A DNA stretch of 47,621 nt. It comes from Paenibacillus sp. MSJ-34. GTDB lineage: Bacteria > Bacillota > Bacilli > Paenibacillales > Paenibacillaceae. Below the pieces are notes generated by a model. That model saw only the letters and a program-made list of their open reading frames with translations. It did not search any database and had not been told where the DNA came from. The first letter of the stretch is position 1. The number at the start of each line of letters is the position of its first letter. Below are positions 7,155 to 16,734 of the stretch, in pieces. The DNA is taken from contig NZ_JAHLPR010000050.1 of the NCBI RefSeq assembly GCF_018918005.1, positions 1 through 47,621 on the forward strand, given 5' to 3'. A program made the translations under genes and the position numbers.

Positions 7155-10100
7155 ATGCTTAAAAATGCGTTTCAAAAATGGACGTCCGCTGTCTTATTCA
7201 TTTGTGTGATGATAACGACGATCATTCCAACCGCGGCGGCGTACGGGGCGGAGGAAGGCGGCGGCGCCGGCTCGCTTTCGCTTGAAATCGCGCAAAGCCA
7301 AGTCAATGGCGAATACGCGCTGAATCTGTCGGAGGTCGGCAATGTAGATTGGCTTCATCTTAAAGGGGATGGCGCAGGGAATGTCATTCAGATCAAAAAA
7401 GCGGGCTCCAACTCCGTTACATTTAGCGTATATGGAGAAACAGCGGTGGAGGGGAAACCGAACCGGGGCGGCGACGCCAACTATATATCGTACTCATGGA
7501 GCGACGGTATGCCGGGATATGAAACAGGCGTTAAAGACACAGGATTCGGCGTGTTCTTTCCCGAGCGGAGCAGGGATGCCGGACCATATGAAAATGTGGG
7601 CTGGGATTTTACAGTAGCGCCGCAGCCGCAGGATACGACGATCGTATTCGGCTTGGGAATGTGGAACGCCAAGATTGATCTGAACTTCTATGCGGAGGAT
7701 TCTCTTGTAGAAACGAAGCAAATTAGCGCCGGCGGCACTTCGCAAGTGTACCAGTACCAAATGAAAGTGCCTGCCCATGTAAGCGTCAAAGTGGAGGGCC
7801 GGCAAACGGAAACCATCGCGAAGTACGGCAACATCACGTTCTCCGGGCTTGCGGTCGGCACTGGGGAAGTTGTGGACAAACTGCCATTGCGGAACGAATA
7901 TAATGCGGTGAAAGATATGGTTCAACGTCTCTATACGGACGAATCATGGCAAGCGTTCGTCGCCGCAAGAGAACAAGCCAAGACGATATTGGAAAAAGCG
8001 GATGCAACGCAAATCGAAGCGGACAATGCTCTCCGTGATTTGAGGCAGGCCAAAGCCGCGCTCGTTAAAAGAGAAACGAATATTATGGTCGATTATACGG
8101 GCTCGTGGAAAGGCAATTACGCTTTCGGCAACGTGAAAGATCAACGGGACCGGTATCAGACGTTCACACCGAAAGAAAGCTTTGAGATGGAATACGTTCA
8201 AGTTCGCGTGATGCCGGAATACGGCGCGAACGATCTCATCGTAGCTCTCTACGCCGTCAATGATGGCGGAATTCCCGAGGGCGCGCCGCTTGCGCAAGCC
8301 GTCGTGGACAGCGCCGCGGTTGCAAGCGATGGGTTGACAACGGCGAAATTGAGTTACTCTCTCGAACAAAATCAACGTTATGCCATCATCCTTTCGCAAA
8401 CGAATCCGGTAAACGGCAAATATCAATGGGTCGTAACGAACAAAACGGAAGACTCGGAGAACGAATACTTTGGCAAGACGGTATTTGCAAACGGGTCGGC
8501 GCGGTTTGTTCCGGAAGCGCACCTAGGCACCGGAATATTGCGGATCGTCAAAAAATCGAACCTGGATAAAAGCTCGTTGGAAGCGTTAATAGAGGAACTA
8601 TCCCGCTATAACCGAAAATTTTACACAGCACAGTCCTGGTCGGCACTGGAGACCGAGCTGGCCCGCGCCAAAGAGGTGCTGCACGATTTTGACGCCGAAC
8701 AGACAGAGATTGACGCAGCCTTCTCCGCCTTGCAGGCCGCATTCGATAACTTGTCGGTAAGCGGCGGCTTGGACGGTTTTGCCGAACAAATCGCCGCCAT
8801 CGAAGGAGCCGTTGTGAAAGGCTATACCGAGGAGTCTGTGTATACTTTGAAACTTGCCGTCGAAGCGGCGAAATCTCTGGGGACCGATGCCTCCGAACAA
8901 GAGAAATTGCAAGCCTACTCGAACGTATTGAATACGCTGGACCGTTTGCAGGTGTCCGGCAAATATCAATATGAAACGAACAGGAAAATGACGGCTGCGT
9001 TCGGATTTGAGGGAGATAAGAACGCGTCGCTCGCTTTCCTGGACGGCTCGTACCAAATCGGGGGAGCACGGCCGCAGCAGCACGGGCCTGTCGCGCCTAT
9101 GCAAATGGTTACCTTCGGCGTGACGGATACCGACCATATTTCATGGTATAAAGCGGAAGGCTATCTGCCGGTATTCGTCAGCGAATATACGAAGGACGAC
9201 GTGAAGTACAAGATTGAGAGCTTCGGCAACAAACACACGGTCGAGGGCAAGGATTATGTCATCGATTATTCCAGAGTAACGGCAACGAATCTGTCGGGCG
9301 AGAAAAGATTGTTGCCGGTCGTTTCCGGCAATTTGATCCCTTTGAACGAACATGCGAACCGCACCTTTGTCATGGAAGCCGGGGAAACCGTGGTACGCGA
9401 CTATGCTATCGAAGCGGATAAATACGAATACTTTGACGAAGGCGTAACGAAGTTTACTTCGCTAACTTCGGATCAAGTGGCGAGTCAAGGCTCATTCGAC
9501 GATAACTACCAATCCATGAAGACGTATTGGGTAAATAGGCTGTCCGCATTGGTAAGCATCGATCTGCCCAACAAAGAACTTGTCAATGCGTTTAAAGCGG
9601 GCTATATCGATATGATGATTATTAAGGACGGCACCTATCTGCATGTCGGCGAGAACGGATATGCGAGATTATACTCCCACGATACGCTGGGGATTTTGGT
9701 GCAGCTGCTTCAAAGCGGAGATTTCCAATACGCGAAACAGTATCTGGAGAGCATCCCTTTGACCGGAGGAATCAATATCGAGACCGGCGAGATCGACGGC
9801 AACCTGTATTGGGACGCCAACTGGAAACTGGCTTGGGCCTATGCCGTTTATGTAAGCAAGACGGGCGATATCGGCATTTTTGACGAGCAAATGACTGCCG
9901 ATGACGGGTCGAGAGGAACGATATTCGAGAAAAGAGTCAAATATGCGGCGCGGAGCATAGCGGACGATCGCAAGGAGAATGCCGACGGAATTATGAAGCA
10001 AACCTATGCCATCGACGATAAAGGTTATTGGACGATTGACAATCACTCCGCACTTATGGGATTAACGGCTTATGAGTACATCGGCCGCGAATTGTACAAA

Positions 10101-12308
10101 GCGACGAACGACGAGCGGTATATGCTGGAAGCGCAATGGGCCAAGGCCGAGTATAATGATTTATTGGAAAAATTCACAGCCAGATTGCAGAAAACGATCG
10201 ATGACAAGAAGCTGGATTACATCCCGATCTCCGTCGTGCAAAGCAATGACGAGAACCGAACCAAAGATTCGAGAGACGCGAACTGGGCATCGATGTTCCT
10301 GTTCGGCAGATGGACATGGGACGGCTACTTGTACGGAGCGGAACAGCCCGAAGACAATATCAACATTTCGATGCTGGATCAAACGTATACGTACGGCATC
10401 AACAGACGAATCAACGAGGGAACGACCGATTCCCCTTACAATTTCGGCGGATACCCGCACGGTTTCTATTCTAGCGCGTACAACGCGGGTTACGGCAGCG
10501 CGGCATTGCGCGGGGAACAGTACAGAGATATGGGCATTAAAGCGTACGAATTTATGCTTGAGCGCTCCATGAGCGGACCGTTCAGTTGGTGGGAAGGGAT
10601 TGATTATCCGAAACAGAAGACTCCATGGGCCAAAACGAACGATCGTCTGAGCGTGCATAATACGCCGGGCGGCGGCGGGTCGGCGCCGCATATGTGGGGA
10701 CAGTCGGTTAACTCCAAAGTATTGATCGATGCGCTGATCGCCGAACGGATTTACAACCAAAACCGGAACTACGATATTATCGTGGGCCGCGGCATCCCGA
10801 AGGAATGGGTGGAGAACGCCGCGGACAATGCGAACGTCGTTGCGGAAGTGAACAACTATCCGGCGTTCCAGGGCGGCAGAGTCGGCTATAAAATCGTAAA
10901 AGACGGAAACAAACTTATTGTGACGTTCCATAGCGACTTGAACGGAGCCAAGGTAGGTTCCGAGGCGGAACGGCAATTCAGCATCCAATTGCCGAGCATG
11001 GTGAACAATATCGCCGCCGCATCGGCGGGAACCGTCGACGGTGCGAAAGGAATCGTCTCCGTGCCGATCGATACGCCCAAAGTAACGATCACGTTGGGCG
11101 ACTCGGCGCAACCTGGCGATAAGCAGGAGCTTCAACTCGCATACGATCAGGTGAAAGATTTAGAGCAAGGTACGTATACGGACTCGTCCTGGACGGAATT
11201 CGTCGGGGCAAGAGCGAATGCGAAGGCCGTCTTGGACAAAGACGGGGCAACTGCGGCGGAAATCGAAGCGGCTTTGGCGGCTTTGCGCGAAGCGATCGAC
11301 CGTCTTGAACAGTCGGCGAAACCGGTGTGGCCGCAGGGCAGCAAAGTAACGTACTCGAACGTCGGTACAAGCGGCTTGACGTTGCACTGGACCCCGGCAG
11401 CGGACGCGAAGGGGATCGCTCAATACAGCATCGTATGGGGCGAGCGGAATCTGACCGTAAAAGGCGATGTCCATACCGTTCGGATTACGGGATTAACAGC
11501 GGGTACGCAATATACCTTCAAGGTCGAAGCGCTGAACGAAGACGGCCTTTGGAGCGACAACGGACCGAGCGTTACCGTGAAAACCAATTCGAGCGGCGGG
11601 GGCGGCAATTCCGGCGGAGGCCAAACGGGAGGCTTGGATCAAGGTTCGTCCGGCAACTCGGGAGAGAAGCCTGGCGATACGAAGGAAGAAGGCGACAACG
11701 GTTCCGAAGAAGGTCAAGATCCCGGCAAGGACGGCGGAACGCCGCATCAGCCGGGGGATAAACCCGCTCCCGGCGAGAAGCTGAAGGATATCGCCGGACA
11801 CTGGGCTGCCGAAGCGATCCGCAAGGCGGCGGAACTCGGCATCGTAACAGGCTATGAGGACGGCACGTTCCGGCCGAACCATCATGTAACCCGCGGCGAA
11901 TTTACGGCGATGCTGGGACGCGCCTTGAAGTGGCGAGGCGATCACGCCGTCGTTGCCTTCGCCGACAAGGAGCGCATTCCGGCATGGGCGCAAGCGTTCG
12001 TAGCGGAAGCGGTCGGCGCCGGCGTCGTCAAGGGTTACGAAGACAATACGTTCCGTCCGGACAAAACGATCAATCGTACGGAACTTGCCGTAATGATCGC
12101 CCGGGCGGCGGGACTCGCAACCGATCCGAAGGCGGAGTTGTCCTTTGCCGACGCGGATCGAATCCCGGCTTGGGCCCGGCCGTATATCGCAGCCGCCGTC
12201 GACGCGGGACTTGTGAAAGGCAGAGGCAACAATCTTTTCGTACCGAACGACAACGCATCGCGTGCGGAAGCGGTCACGCTAATCTTGTCTTTGCTGGAAT
12301 ATAAATGA
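7155..12308 (+). CDS. Giant SLH-anchored surface protein with predicted helical-toroid glycosidase core
   Basis: The protein has 1717 residues. I start at ATG 7155 because the GGAGGT needed for translation overlaps the earlier ATG at 7140. Order: signal peptide ending near AAAYGAEE; a beta-rich possible carbohydrate-binding domain (about 30-240); a FIVAR-like helical module (about 247-305, QRLYTDESWQAFVAAREQA); a second beta-rich domain (about 310-470); two more FIVAR-like modules (about 474-600); a large aromatic-rich region (about 609-1300) whose spaced helices and motifs (YWDANWKLAWAYAVY, SGPFSWWEGIDYP, GSAPHMWGQSVNSK) suggest an (alpha/alpha)6 glycosidase; a fourth FIVAR (about 1325-1387); a fibronectin III domain (about 1391-1478); a Gly/Ser/Asp/Glu linker; and three SLH repeats to the end. 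I do not recognise the catalytic family. Its promoter box is shared with the downstream importer and GH65 operon, so it probably releases or modifies the glucoside they use. Confidence 0.85.
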   Translation: MLKNAFQKWTSAVLFICVMITTIIPTAAAYGAEEGGGAGSLSLEIAQSQVNGEYALNLSEVGNVDWLHLKGDGAGNVIQIKKAGSNSVTFSVYGETAVEGKPNRGGDANYISYSWSDGMPGYETGVKDTGFGVFFPERSRDAGPYENVGWDFTVAPQPQDTTIVFGLGMWNAKIDLNFYAEDSLVETKQISAGGTSQVYQYQMKVPAHVSVKVEGRQTETIAKYGNITFSGLAVGTGEVVDKLPLRNEYNAVKDMVQRLYTDESWQAFVAAREQAKTILEKADATQIEADNALRDLRQAKAALVKRETNIMVDYTGSWKGNYAFGNVKDQRDRYQTFTPKESFEMEYVQVRVMPEYGANDLIVALYAVNDGGIPEGAPLAQAVVDSAAVASDGLTTAKLSYSLEQNQRYAIILSQTNPVNGKYQWVVTNKTEDSENEYFGKTVFANGSARFVPEAHLGTGILRIVKKSNLDKSSLEALIEELSRYNRKFYTAQSWSALETELARAKEVLHDFDAEQTEIDAAFSALQAAFDNLSVSGGLDGFAEQIAAIEGAVVKGYTEESVYTLKLAVEAAKSLGTDASEQEKLQAYSNVLNTLDRLQVSGKYQYETNRKMTAAFGFEGDKNASLAFLDGSYQIGGARPQQHGPVAPMQMVTFGVTDTDHISWYKAEGYLPVFVSEYTKDDVKYKIESFGNKHTVEGKDYVIDYSRVTATNLSGEKRLLPVVSGNLIPLNEHANRTFVMEAGETVVRDYAIEADKYEYFDEGVTKFTSLTSDQVASQGSFDDNYQSMKTYWVNRLSALVSIDLPNKELVNAFKAGYIDMMIIKDGTYLHVGENGYARLYSHDTLGILVQLLQSGDFQYAKQYLESIPLTGGINIETGEIDGNLYWDANWKLAWAYAVYVSKTGDIGIFDEQMTADDGSRGTIFEKRVKYAARSIADDRKENADGIMKQTYAIDDKGYWTIDNHSALMGLTAYEYIGRELYKATNDERYMLEAQWAKAEYNDLLEKFTARLQKTIDDKKLDYIPISVVQSNDENRTKDSRDANWASMFLFGRWTWDGYLYGAEQPEDNINISMLDQTYTYGINRRINEGTTDSPYNFGGYPHGFYSSAYNAGYGSAALRGEQYRDMGIKAYEFMLERSMSGPFSWWEGIDYPKQKTPWAKTNDRLSVHNTPGGGGSAPHMWGQSVNSKVLIDALIAERIYNQNRNYDIIVGRGIPKEWVENAADNANVVAEVNNYPAFQGGRVGYKIVKDGNKLIVTFHSDLNGAKVGSEAERQFSIQLPSMVNNIAAASAGTVDGAKGIVSVPIDTPKVTITLGDSAQPGDKQELQLAYDQVKDLEQGTYTDSSWTEFVGARANAKAVLDKDGATAAEIEAALAALREAIDRLEQSAKPVWPQGSKVTYSNVGTSGLTLHWTPAADAKGIAQYSIVWGERNLTVKGDVHTVRITGLTAGTQYTFKVEALNEDGLWSDNGPSVTVKTNSSGGGGNSGGGQTGGLDQGSSGNSGEKPGDTKEEGDNGSEEGQDPGKDGGTPHQPGDKPAPGEKLKDIAGHWAAEAIRKAAELGIVTGYEDGTFRPNHHVTRGEFTAMLGRALKWRGDHAVVAFADKERIPAWAQAFVAEAVGAGVVKGYEDNTFRPDKTINRTELAVMIARAAGLATDPKAELSFADADRIPAWARPYIAAAVDAGLVKGRGNNLFVPNDNASRAEAVTLILSLLEYK

Positions 12309-12317
12309 TAACGAATA

Positions 12318-12369
12318 GGTCTGCGCCTCGCCGCTTCCATAGGAAGACGGCAGGCCGCAGGCCTTTTTT
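12318..12369 (+). terminator. Rho-independent terminator after the giant surface protein
   Basis: GGTCTGCG near 12318 pairs, with U-G, to CGCAGGCC (12356-12363), and the inner CTTCC/GGAAG extends the stem. A run of six T follows. It separates the surface-protein transcript from the permease/GH65 operon, which has its own promoter box. Confidence 0.8.
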
Positions 12370-12386
12370 ACTAAGCTCGATACCGA

Positions 12387-12451
12387 ATGTAAAAATATTC
12401 GGTGCCATGTAAATATCTTCTGTTTTGCCGCGGCGTTGCGGCCCGTATCAT
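12387..12451 (+). promoter_or_regulatory. Direct-repeat activator box and promoter for the permease/GH65 operon
   Basis: ATGTAAAAATATTCGG (12387) and ATGTAAATATCTTCTGT (12407) are 20 bp apart. TATCAT (12446-12451) follows 39 bp from the second half-site, the same geometry as at 6901 and 20948. The sequence TGAAAGTACGCCG right after the -10 is identical to that at 21012-21024. Confidence 0.7.
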
Positions 12452-12523
12452 GAAAGTACGCCGCCCGGCTTGCCGGGCAAGCGAATTTGCAAGAGGGGAA
12501 ATGGACGGAGGTATGCGACCATA

Positions 12524-13468
12524 ATGGCATCTTACACGGAAACGAATCGAAATCAAGCCGGCAGGCCGGCCAAACGGGGATGGAGGGGACTCGCCTCTTC
12601 GCCGACATTCGTAGGGTATTTATTCGTCGCGCCGATTCTCATTCTGATGGGAATTTGGTTTTATTATCCTTTGCTGCGCTCGTTTATTTACAGTTTTCAG
12701 GATATCAGCTTTCTGAATCCCGACGCGGCGCAATTTATCGGCTTGAGCAATTATGCGGAGATGCTGAAGGACGACGATTTCTGGGGAGCGCTCCAAAACT
12801 CGGTCATTTTAACGGCGGTGGCCGTGCCGCTGCAAACGGTCATATCGCTTCTGATCGCCGTTAACTTGAACAAGATCGCCCGGCTCAAGACGGTGTTCCG
12901 CACGCTTTACTATTTGCCGTACATCACGTCCACGGTCGCGGTGACGACCGTCTTCATGTATTTGTTCATGCAGCGGGACGGCATCGCCACAAAGTTCTTC
13001 ACTTTGTTCGGCATGGAGGACGTATCGTGGTACGCCAGCACCAAATATGCGCTGCCGTTTCTGATCGTGCTGACGGTATGGACGTATGTCGGCTTTTACG
13101 TCGTCGTCTATTTGGCGGGATTGCAGACGATCCCCGGCGACGTATACGAAGCCGGCACGGTGGATGGGGCCAACGCCTGGCAGCGGCTTTGGTACATTAC
13201 GGTGCCGATGCTGAAACCGACGACGTTCCTCGTGCTCACCTCGGGCATGATTTACGCGATGCAGTTGTTCGATCAGCCGTACGCTTTGGCGCGCAACGGG
13301 TCGCTGGGCAGTCCGGCGGGCGCGACGAGCACGATCGTCATTTATTTTTACAGCCAGGCGTTCAACTTTAACCGCGCCGGTTACGGAAGCGCCGCCGCTT
13401 TTATCATTTTTGCGCTGATCGTTATTTTCACCATCGTTCAAAAACGTTTCGTAAAGGAGGACGTATAG
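12524..13468 (+). CDS. Sugar ABC transporter permease, MalF/UgpA type (CUT1)
   Basis: This 314-residue inner-membrane subunit begins MASYTETNRNQAG; GGAGGT (12507-12512) lies 11 bases upstream. It has six predicted helices, the first at about residues 35-55 (VGYLFVAPILILMGIWFYYP), and the conserved coupling loop YEAGTVDGANAWQRLWYITVPML, which docks on the ATPase. It forms the membrane channel with the next permease and takes substrate from the binding lipoprotein encoded at 21068. No ATPase gene is present in the locus, so an MsmX-like shared ATPase is inferred. It is the first gene of the operon driven from the box at 12387. The substrate is presumably the disaccharide cleaved by the GH65 enzyme downstream. 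Confidence 0.92.
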   Translation: MASYTETNRNQAGRPAKRGWRGLASSPTFVGYLFVAPILILMGIWFYYPLLRSFIYSFQDISFLNPDAAQFIGLSNYAEMLKDDDFWGALQNSVILTAVAVPLQTVISLLIAVNLNKIARLKTVFRTLYYLPYITSTVAVTTVFMYLFMQRDGIATKFFTLFGMEDVSWYASTKYALPFLIVLTVWTYVGFYVVVYLAGLQTIPGDVYEAGTVDGANAWQRLWYITVPMLKPTTFLVLTSGMIYAMQLFDQPYALARNGSLGSPAGATSTIVIYFYSQAFNFNRAGYGSAAAFIIFALIVIFTIVQKRFVKEDV

Positions 13469-13471
13469 CTT

Positions 13472-14284
13472 ATGACAAACTGGAAAATTACGTGGCTGCG
13501 TTACGTTCTTCTGCTGGCATGTTCCGTCTTTTTCATCGTTCCGTTCGGTTATGCCGTATATACGTCGTTTCTGGGCAAAGCGGATATCGATAAAATCGTG
13601 CCGATTACGAGAATGACGCTTGAAAACTACCGGGACGTGCTGCTGAACTCGGACATATCGATTTGGTATCTGAATTCCGTTATCGTGACGCTCGGCATTT
13701 TGGCGGGCAATATGTTAATCAATACGATGGCGGCCTACTCTTTATCGAGATTGCAGTACCGCGGCCGCAATGTCATTTTCTTCATCATCATCGGGATGAT
13801 GATGGTTCCGTACCAAGTGACGATCATACCGATTTATTCGATGATCGTGAAGCTGGGCTGGCTGAACAGCTATCAAGGCTTGATCGTGCCGTTCCTGTTC
13901 CAAGGCTTTCTCGTTTTCTTGATGCGGCAATTTTTCATCACCATTCCGAAGGAATTGGAGGAGGCGGCGGAGGTCGACGGACTGACGAAGATCGGCACCT
14001 TCTTCCGCATCATTCTTCCGCTGTCCAAAGGCGCGCTCGGCACGCAAATCATTTTCAGCTTTACGGGCACGTGGAATTCGTTCGTCTGGCCGGTGACGCT
14101 GGTGAACGACAGCCGCTGGTACGTGCTGACGGTTGGGTTGAATACGCTCAAGAACCGGTATTTCGAATGGCCGAACGTCACGATGACCGGGGTCATCTTG
14201 TTGACGCTGCCGATTATTATCGTCTTCCTGATTTTCCAGCGCCACTTGGTGCAGGGCATCGCTACGACGGGGCTGAAGGGTTGA
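13472..14284 (+). CDS. Sugar ABC transporter permease, MalG/UgpE type (CUT1)
   Basis: This 270-residue protein has six predicted helices and the MalG-type coupling motif ELEEAAEVDGLTKIGTFFRI (about residues 160-180). It ends with the usual VQGIATTGLKG tail. It begins three bases after the stop of the first permease, with AAAGGAGG about ten bases upstream, so the two are co-translated partners of one importer. Next in the operon, after about 100 nt, comes the GH65 phosphorylase. Confidence 0.93.
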   Translation: MTNWKITWLRYVLLLACSVFFIVPFGYAVYTSFLGKADIDKIVPITRMTLENYRDVLLNSDISIWYLNSVIVTLGILAGNMLINTMAAYSLSRLQYRGRNVIFFIIIGMMMVPYQVTIIPIYSMIVKLGWLNSYQGLIVPFLFQGFLVFLMRQFFITIPKELEEAAEVDGLTKIGTFFRIILPLSKGALGTQIIFSFTGTWNSFVWPVTLVNDSRWYVLTVGLNTLKNRYFEWPNVTMTGVILLTLPIIIVFLIFQRHLVQGIATTGLKG

Positions 14285-14384
14285 CGACTGCAAGCGGCAG
14301 AAGGCATAAGCAAAAAGAAAAAAGCAAGCGTTAAACGACAGAAGAGCCATCGCCATATAACAAAGATGAGAGGGAGAGATTGGT

Positions 14385-16733
14385 TTGTTAACCTATGACG
14401 CCGGCCAAGGCGAACGGAAAAACTGGATTGTGGCGGAAATGCGGTTCGACGTCCGCCATTTGGCGAAATATGAGACGATCATGTGCCTGGGCAACGGTTA
14501 TATGGGCGTACGGTCGTGCACGGAAGAGCGTTATGCGGGCGAGACCCGGAATTGCTTCGTCGCCGGAACGTTCAACAAGTTCGACGAGCGCGAAGTGACG
14601 GAACTGCCGAATTGCGCCGATATGACGGAACTGGATATTACCATCAACGGGGAAACGTTTCATCTGGAGAAAGGGAGGATCCATCGTTATATACGCCAAT
14701 TGAATCTGCGAACGGGCGAGCTGACGCGCAGCCTCGTATGGGAAAATAACGAGGGCGAGGCGTTCGAATTCGTATTCCGCCGGTTTGTTTCCTTGCGGAA
14801 TCTACACTTGTTTGGCATGAGGGCGGAGATCGTCCCTCTGACCGGCGAGGCGGAAATTGCGATCCGTTCCGGCATCAATGGGCAGGTGACCAATTCCGGG
14901 GCGCAGCATTTTCACGAAGGAGACAAGCGGATATTCGACAAGAAGCTGCTGCAGATGACGGCGACGACGACCGAGTCAAACATCGATTTCGCTTTCACTT
15001 GCACGCATCGCCACCGGATCGGAGAACGAGACATGGAACCCGAACCGCGCCTGTCCATCGGGCGGAGAAAGGTCGCGGTGGAATACCGCTATAAGCTTGC
15101 GGTCGGCGAGAAGATTACGCTGGAGAAAATAGGCGGCATTTACACGAGCTTGGACCGGGAGTTTGCGGCGTGTGGCGCTGCTGAATTGCGCGAGCGCGCT
15201 TTGATAGATTTGCAAACGGAAGCGGCGAAAGGCTACGAACAGCTGCTCCTGGAAAGCGCGGAGGAATGGTCGCGCAAATGGGAGAAGGCCGATATCCGGA
15301 TCGAAAGCGCGCATGATTTCGACCAGTTGGCCGTACGCTTTGCCCAATATCATCTCGTTCTTATGACGCCGGCGCATGATAACCGGTTCGGCGTCGGGGC
15401 GAAAGGATTGTCGGGCGAAGGGTATAAAGGCCATTCGTTCTGGGATACGGAAATTTTCATTATGCCGTATTTCCTGTTTACCGAACCGGAGACGGCGCGC
15501 AAGCTGCTGGAATACCGGTACAACACGCTGGCGGGAGCGCGGCGCAAAGCGCAGGCCAACGGCTTCCGCGGCGCGATGTACCCGTGGGAGTCGGCGTTGA
15601 CCGGGGACGAAGCGACGCCGGATTGGGGTCCTGTCGATGTCGTTACCGGCACGCCGACCCGAATCTGGACCGGGGCGATCGAGCAGCATATTACGAGCGA
15701 TGTCGCTTACGGCGTCTGGCAATATTACCGGACGACCGGAGACGAGCGGTTTATGGAACGATGCGGTTACGAAATCGTGATGGAAACGGCGACGTTCTGG
15801 GCGAGCCGCCTGGAATGGGACGAAGCCGCAGGCCGATACCATATCAACGATGTGATCGGCCCGGACGAATATAAGGAACATGTCGACAATAACGCCTTTA
15901 CGAATTATATGGCGCATTGGAACATCCGGACGGCGATCGCGTGCCACGACAAGCTTAGGCAGGAACGGCCCGAGCTATGGTCGCGGTTAAACGAGGCGCT
16001 CCATCTCGAAGAGGCTTGCCGCGAATGGAAGGCCAAGGCGGATTTGATCTACTTGCCGCAGCCGCGCGCCGAAGATCTGATCATTCCGCAGGACGACACG
16101 TATTTGCACAAAAAAATAATCAATCTGACGAAGTACCGCAATCAGCGGGAAGTCGGCCTCATTTTCGAGGATTACAACATGGACCAAGTAAGCGATATGC
16201 AAGTGTCCAAGCAGGCGGATATTATGGTGCTGTTCTATTTGCTGGAGCATCTGTTTCCGCGGGAAGTGAAGCGGGCCAACTGGAACTATTACGAGCCGAA
16301 GACGCTGCACGATTCCTCGCTGAGCATGTCGACGCATTGCGTATTGGCTTGCGACATGGACGATACGGCGCTCGCTTACCGCATGTTCGAGCAAGCGGCC
16401 CGCATCGACTTGGGGCCGAACATGAAATCGTCCGATCAAGGCATGCATACCGCTTCGATCGGCGGCATCTGGAAATCGGCCGTGTTCGGATTCGGCGGCG
16501 TGCGCTCGCTGGACGGCAAACTGCGCATCGATCCGCGCCTGCCGAAAGAGTGGGAGTCGTTAGCCTTTCCGCTATATTGGCAAGGGGACCGTTTGCAAGT
16601 GCGTATCGTTCAGGGACGCCTGGAAATCGTCAAGGAGACAGGCGTTCGTCCGTACGTGGAGTTCACGGTGCACGGCAAGCCTTACACGCTGAAGGACCGG
16701 CTTGAGATAGCGCTTGGGCAAGGGGAGGTTTGA
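14385..16733 (+). CDS. GH65 family disaccharide phosphorylase
   Basis: This 782-residue inverting phosphorylase has the usual GH65 length and order: N-terminal beta-sandwich (about 1-270), helical linker, (alpha/alpha)6 barrel and C-terminal beta domain. It starts at TTG 14385 with AGGGAGAG six bases upstream. Recognisable motifs are LGNGYMGVRS, GHSFWDTEIFIMPY, RGAMYPWESALTGDE, GPDEYKEHVDNNAFTN with the general-acid glutamate at about residue 495, and HDSSLSMSTHC near the phosphate site. GH65 enzymes split alpha-glucosidic disaccharides with phosphate to give beta-glucose-1-phosphate. Whether the substrate is kojibiose, nigerose, maltose, trehalose or a glucosyl-polyol cannot be decided by eye. 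It has no signal peptide and so is cytosolic. The next gene, pgmB, uses the expected product. Confidence 0.93.
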   Translation: MLTYDAGQGERKNWIVAEMRFDVRHLAKYETIMCLGNGYMGVRSCTEERYAGETRNCFVAGTFNKFDEREVTELPNCADMTELDITINGETFHLEKGRIHRYIRQLNLRTGELTRSLVWENNEGEAFEFVFRRFVSLRNLHLFGMRAEIVPLTGEAEIAIRSGINGQVTNSGAQHFHEGDKRIFDKKLLQMTATTTESNIDFAFTCTHRHRIGERDMEPEPRLSIGRRKVAVEYRYKLAVGEKITLEKIGGIYTSLDREFAACGAAELRERALIDLQTEAAKGYEQLLLESAEEWSRKWEKADIRIESAHDFDQLAVRFAQYHLVLMTPAHDNRFGVGAKGLSGEGYKGHSFWDTEIFIMPYFLFTEPETARKLLEYRYNTLAGARRKAQANGFRGAMYPWESALTGDEATPDWGPVDVVTGTPTRIWTGAIEQHITSDVAYGVWQYYRTTGDERFMERCGYEIVMETATFWASRLEWDEAAGRYHINDVIGPDEYKEHVDNNAFTNYMAHWNIRTAIACHDKLRQERPELWSRLNEALHLEEACREWKAKADLIYLPQPRAEDLIIPQDDTYLHKKIINLTKYRNQREVGLIFEDYNMDQVSDMQVSKQADIMVLFYLLEHLFPREVKRANWNYYEPKTLHDSSLSMSTHCVLACDMDDTALAYRMFEQAARIDLGPNMKSSDQGMHTASIGGIWKSAVFGFGGVRSLDGKLRIDPRLPKEWESLAFPLYWQGDRLQVRIVQGRLEIVKETGVRPYVEFTVHGKPYTLKDRLEIALGQGEV

Positions 16734-16734
16734 G

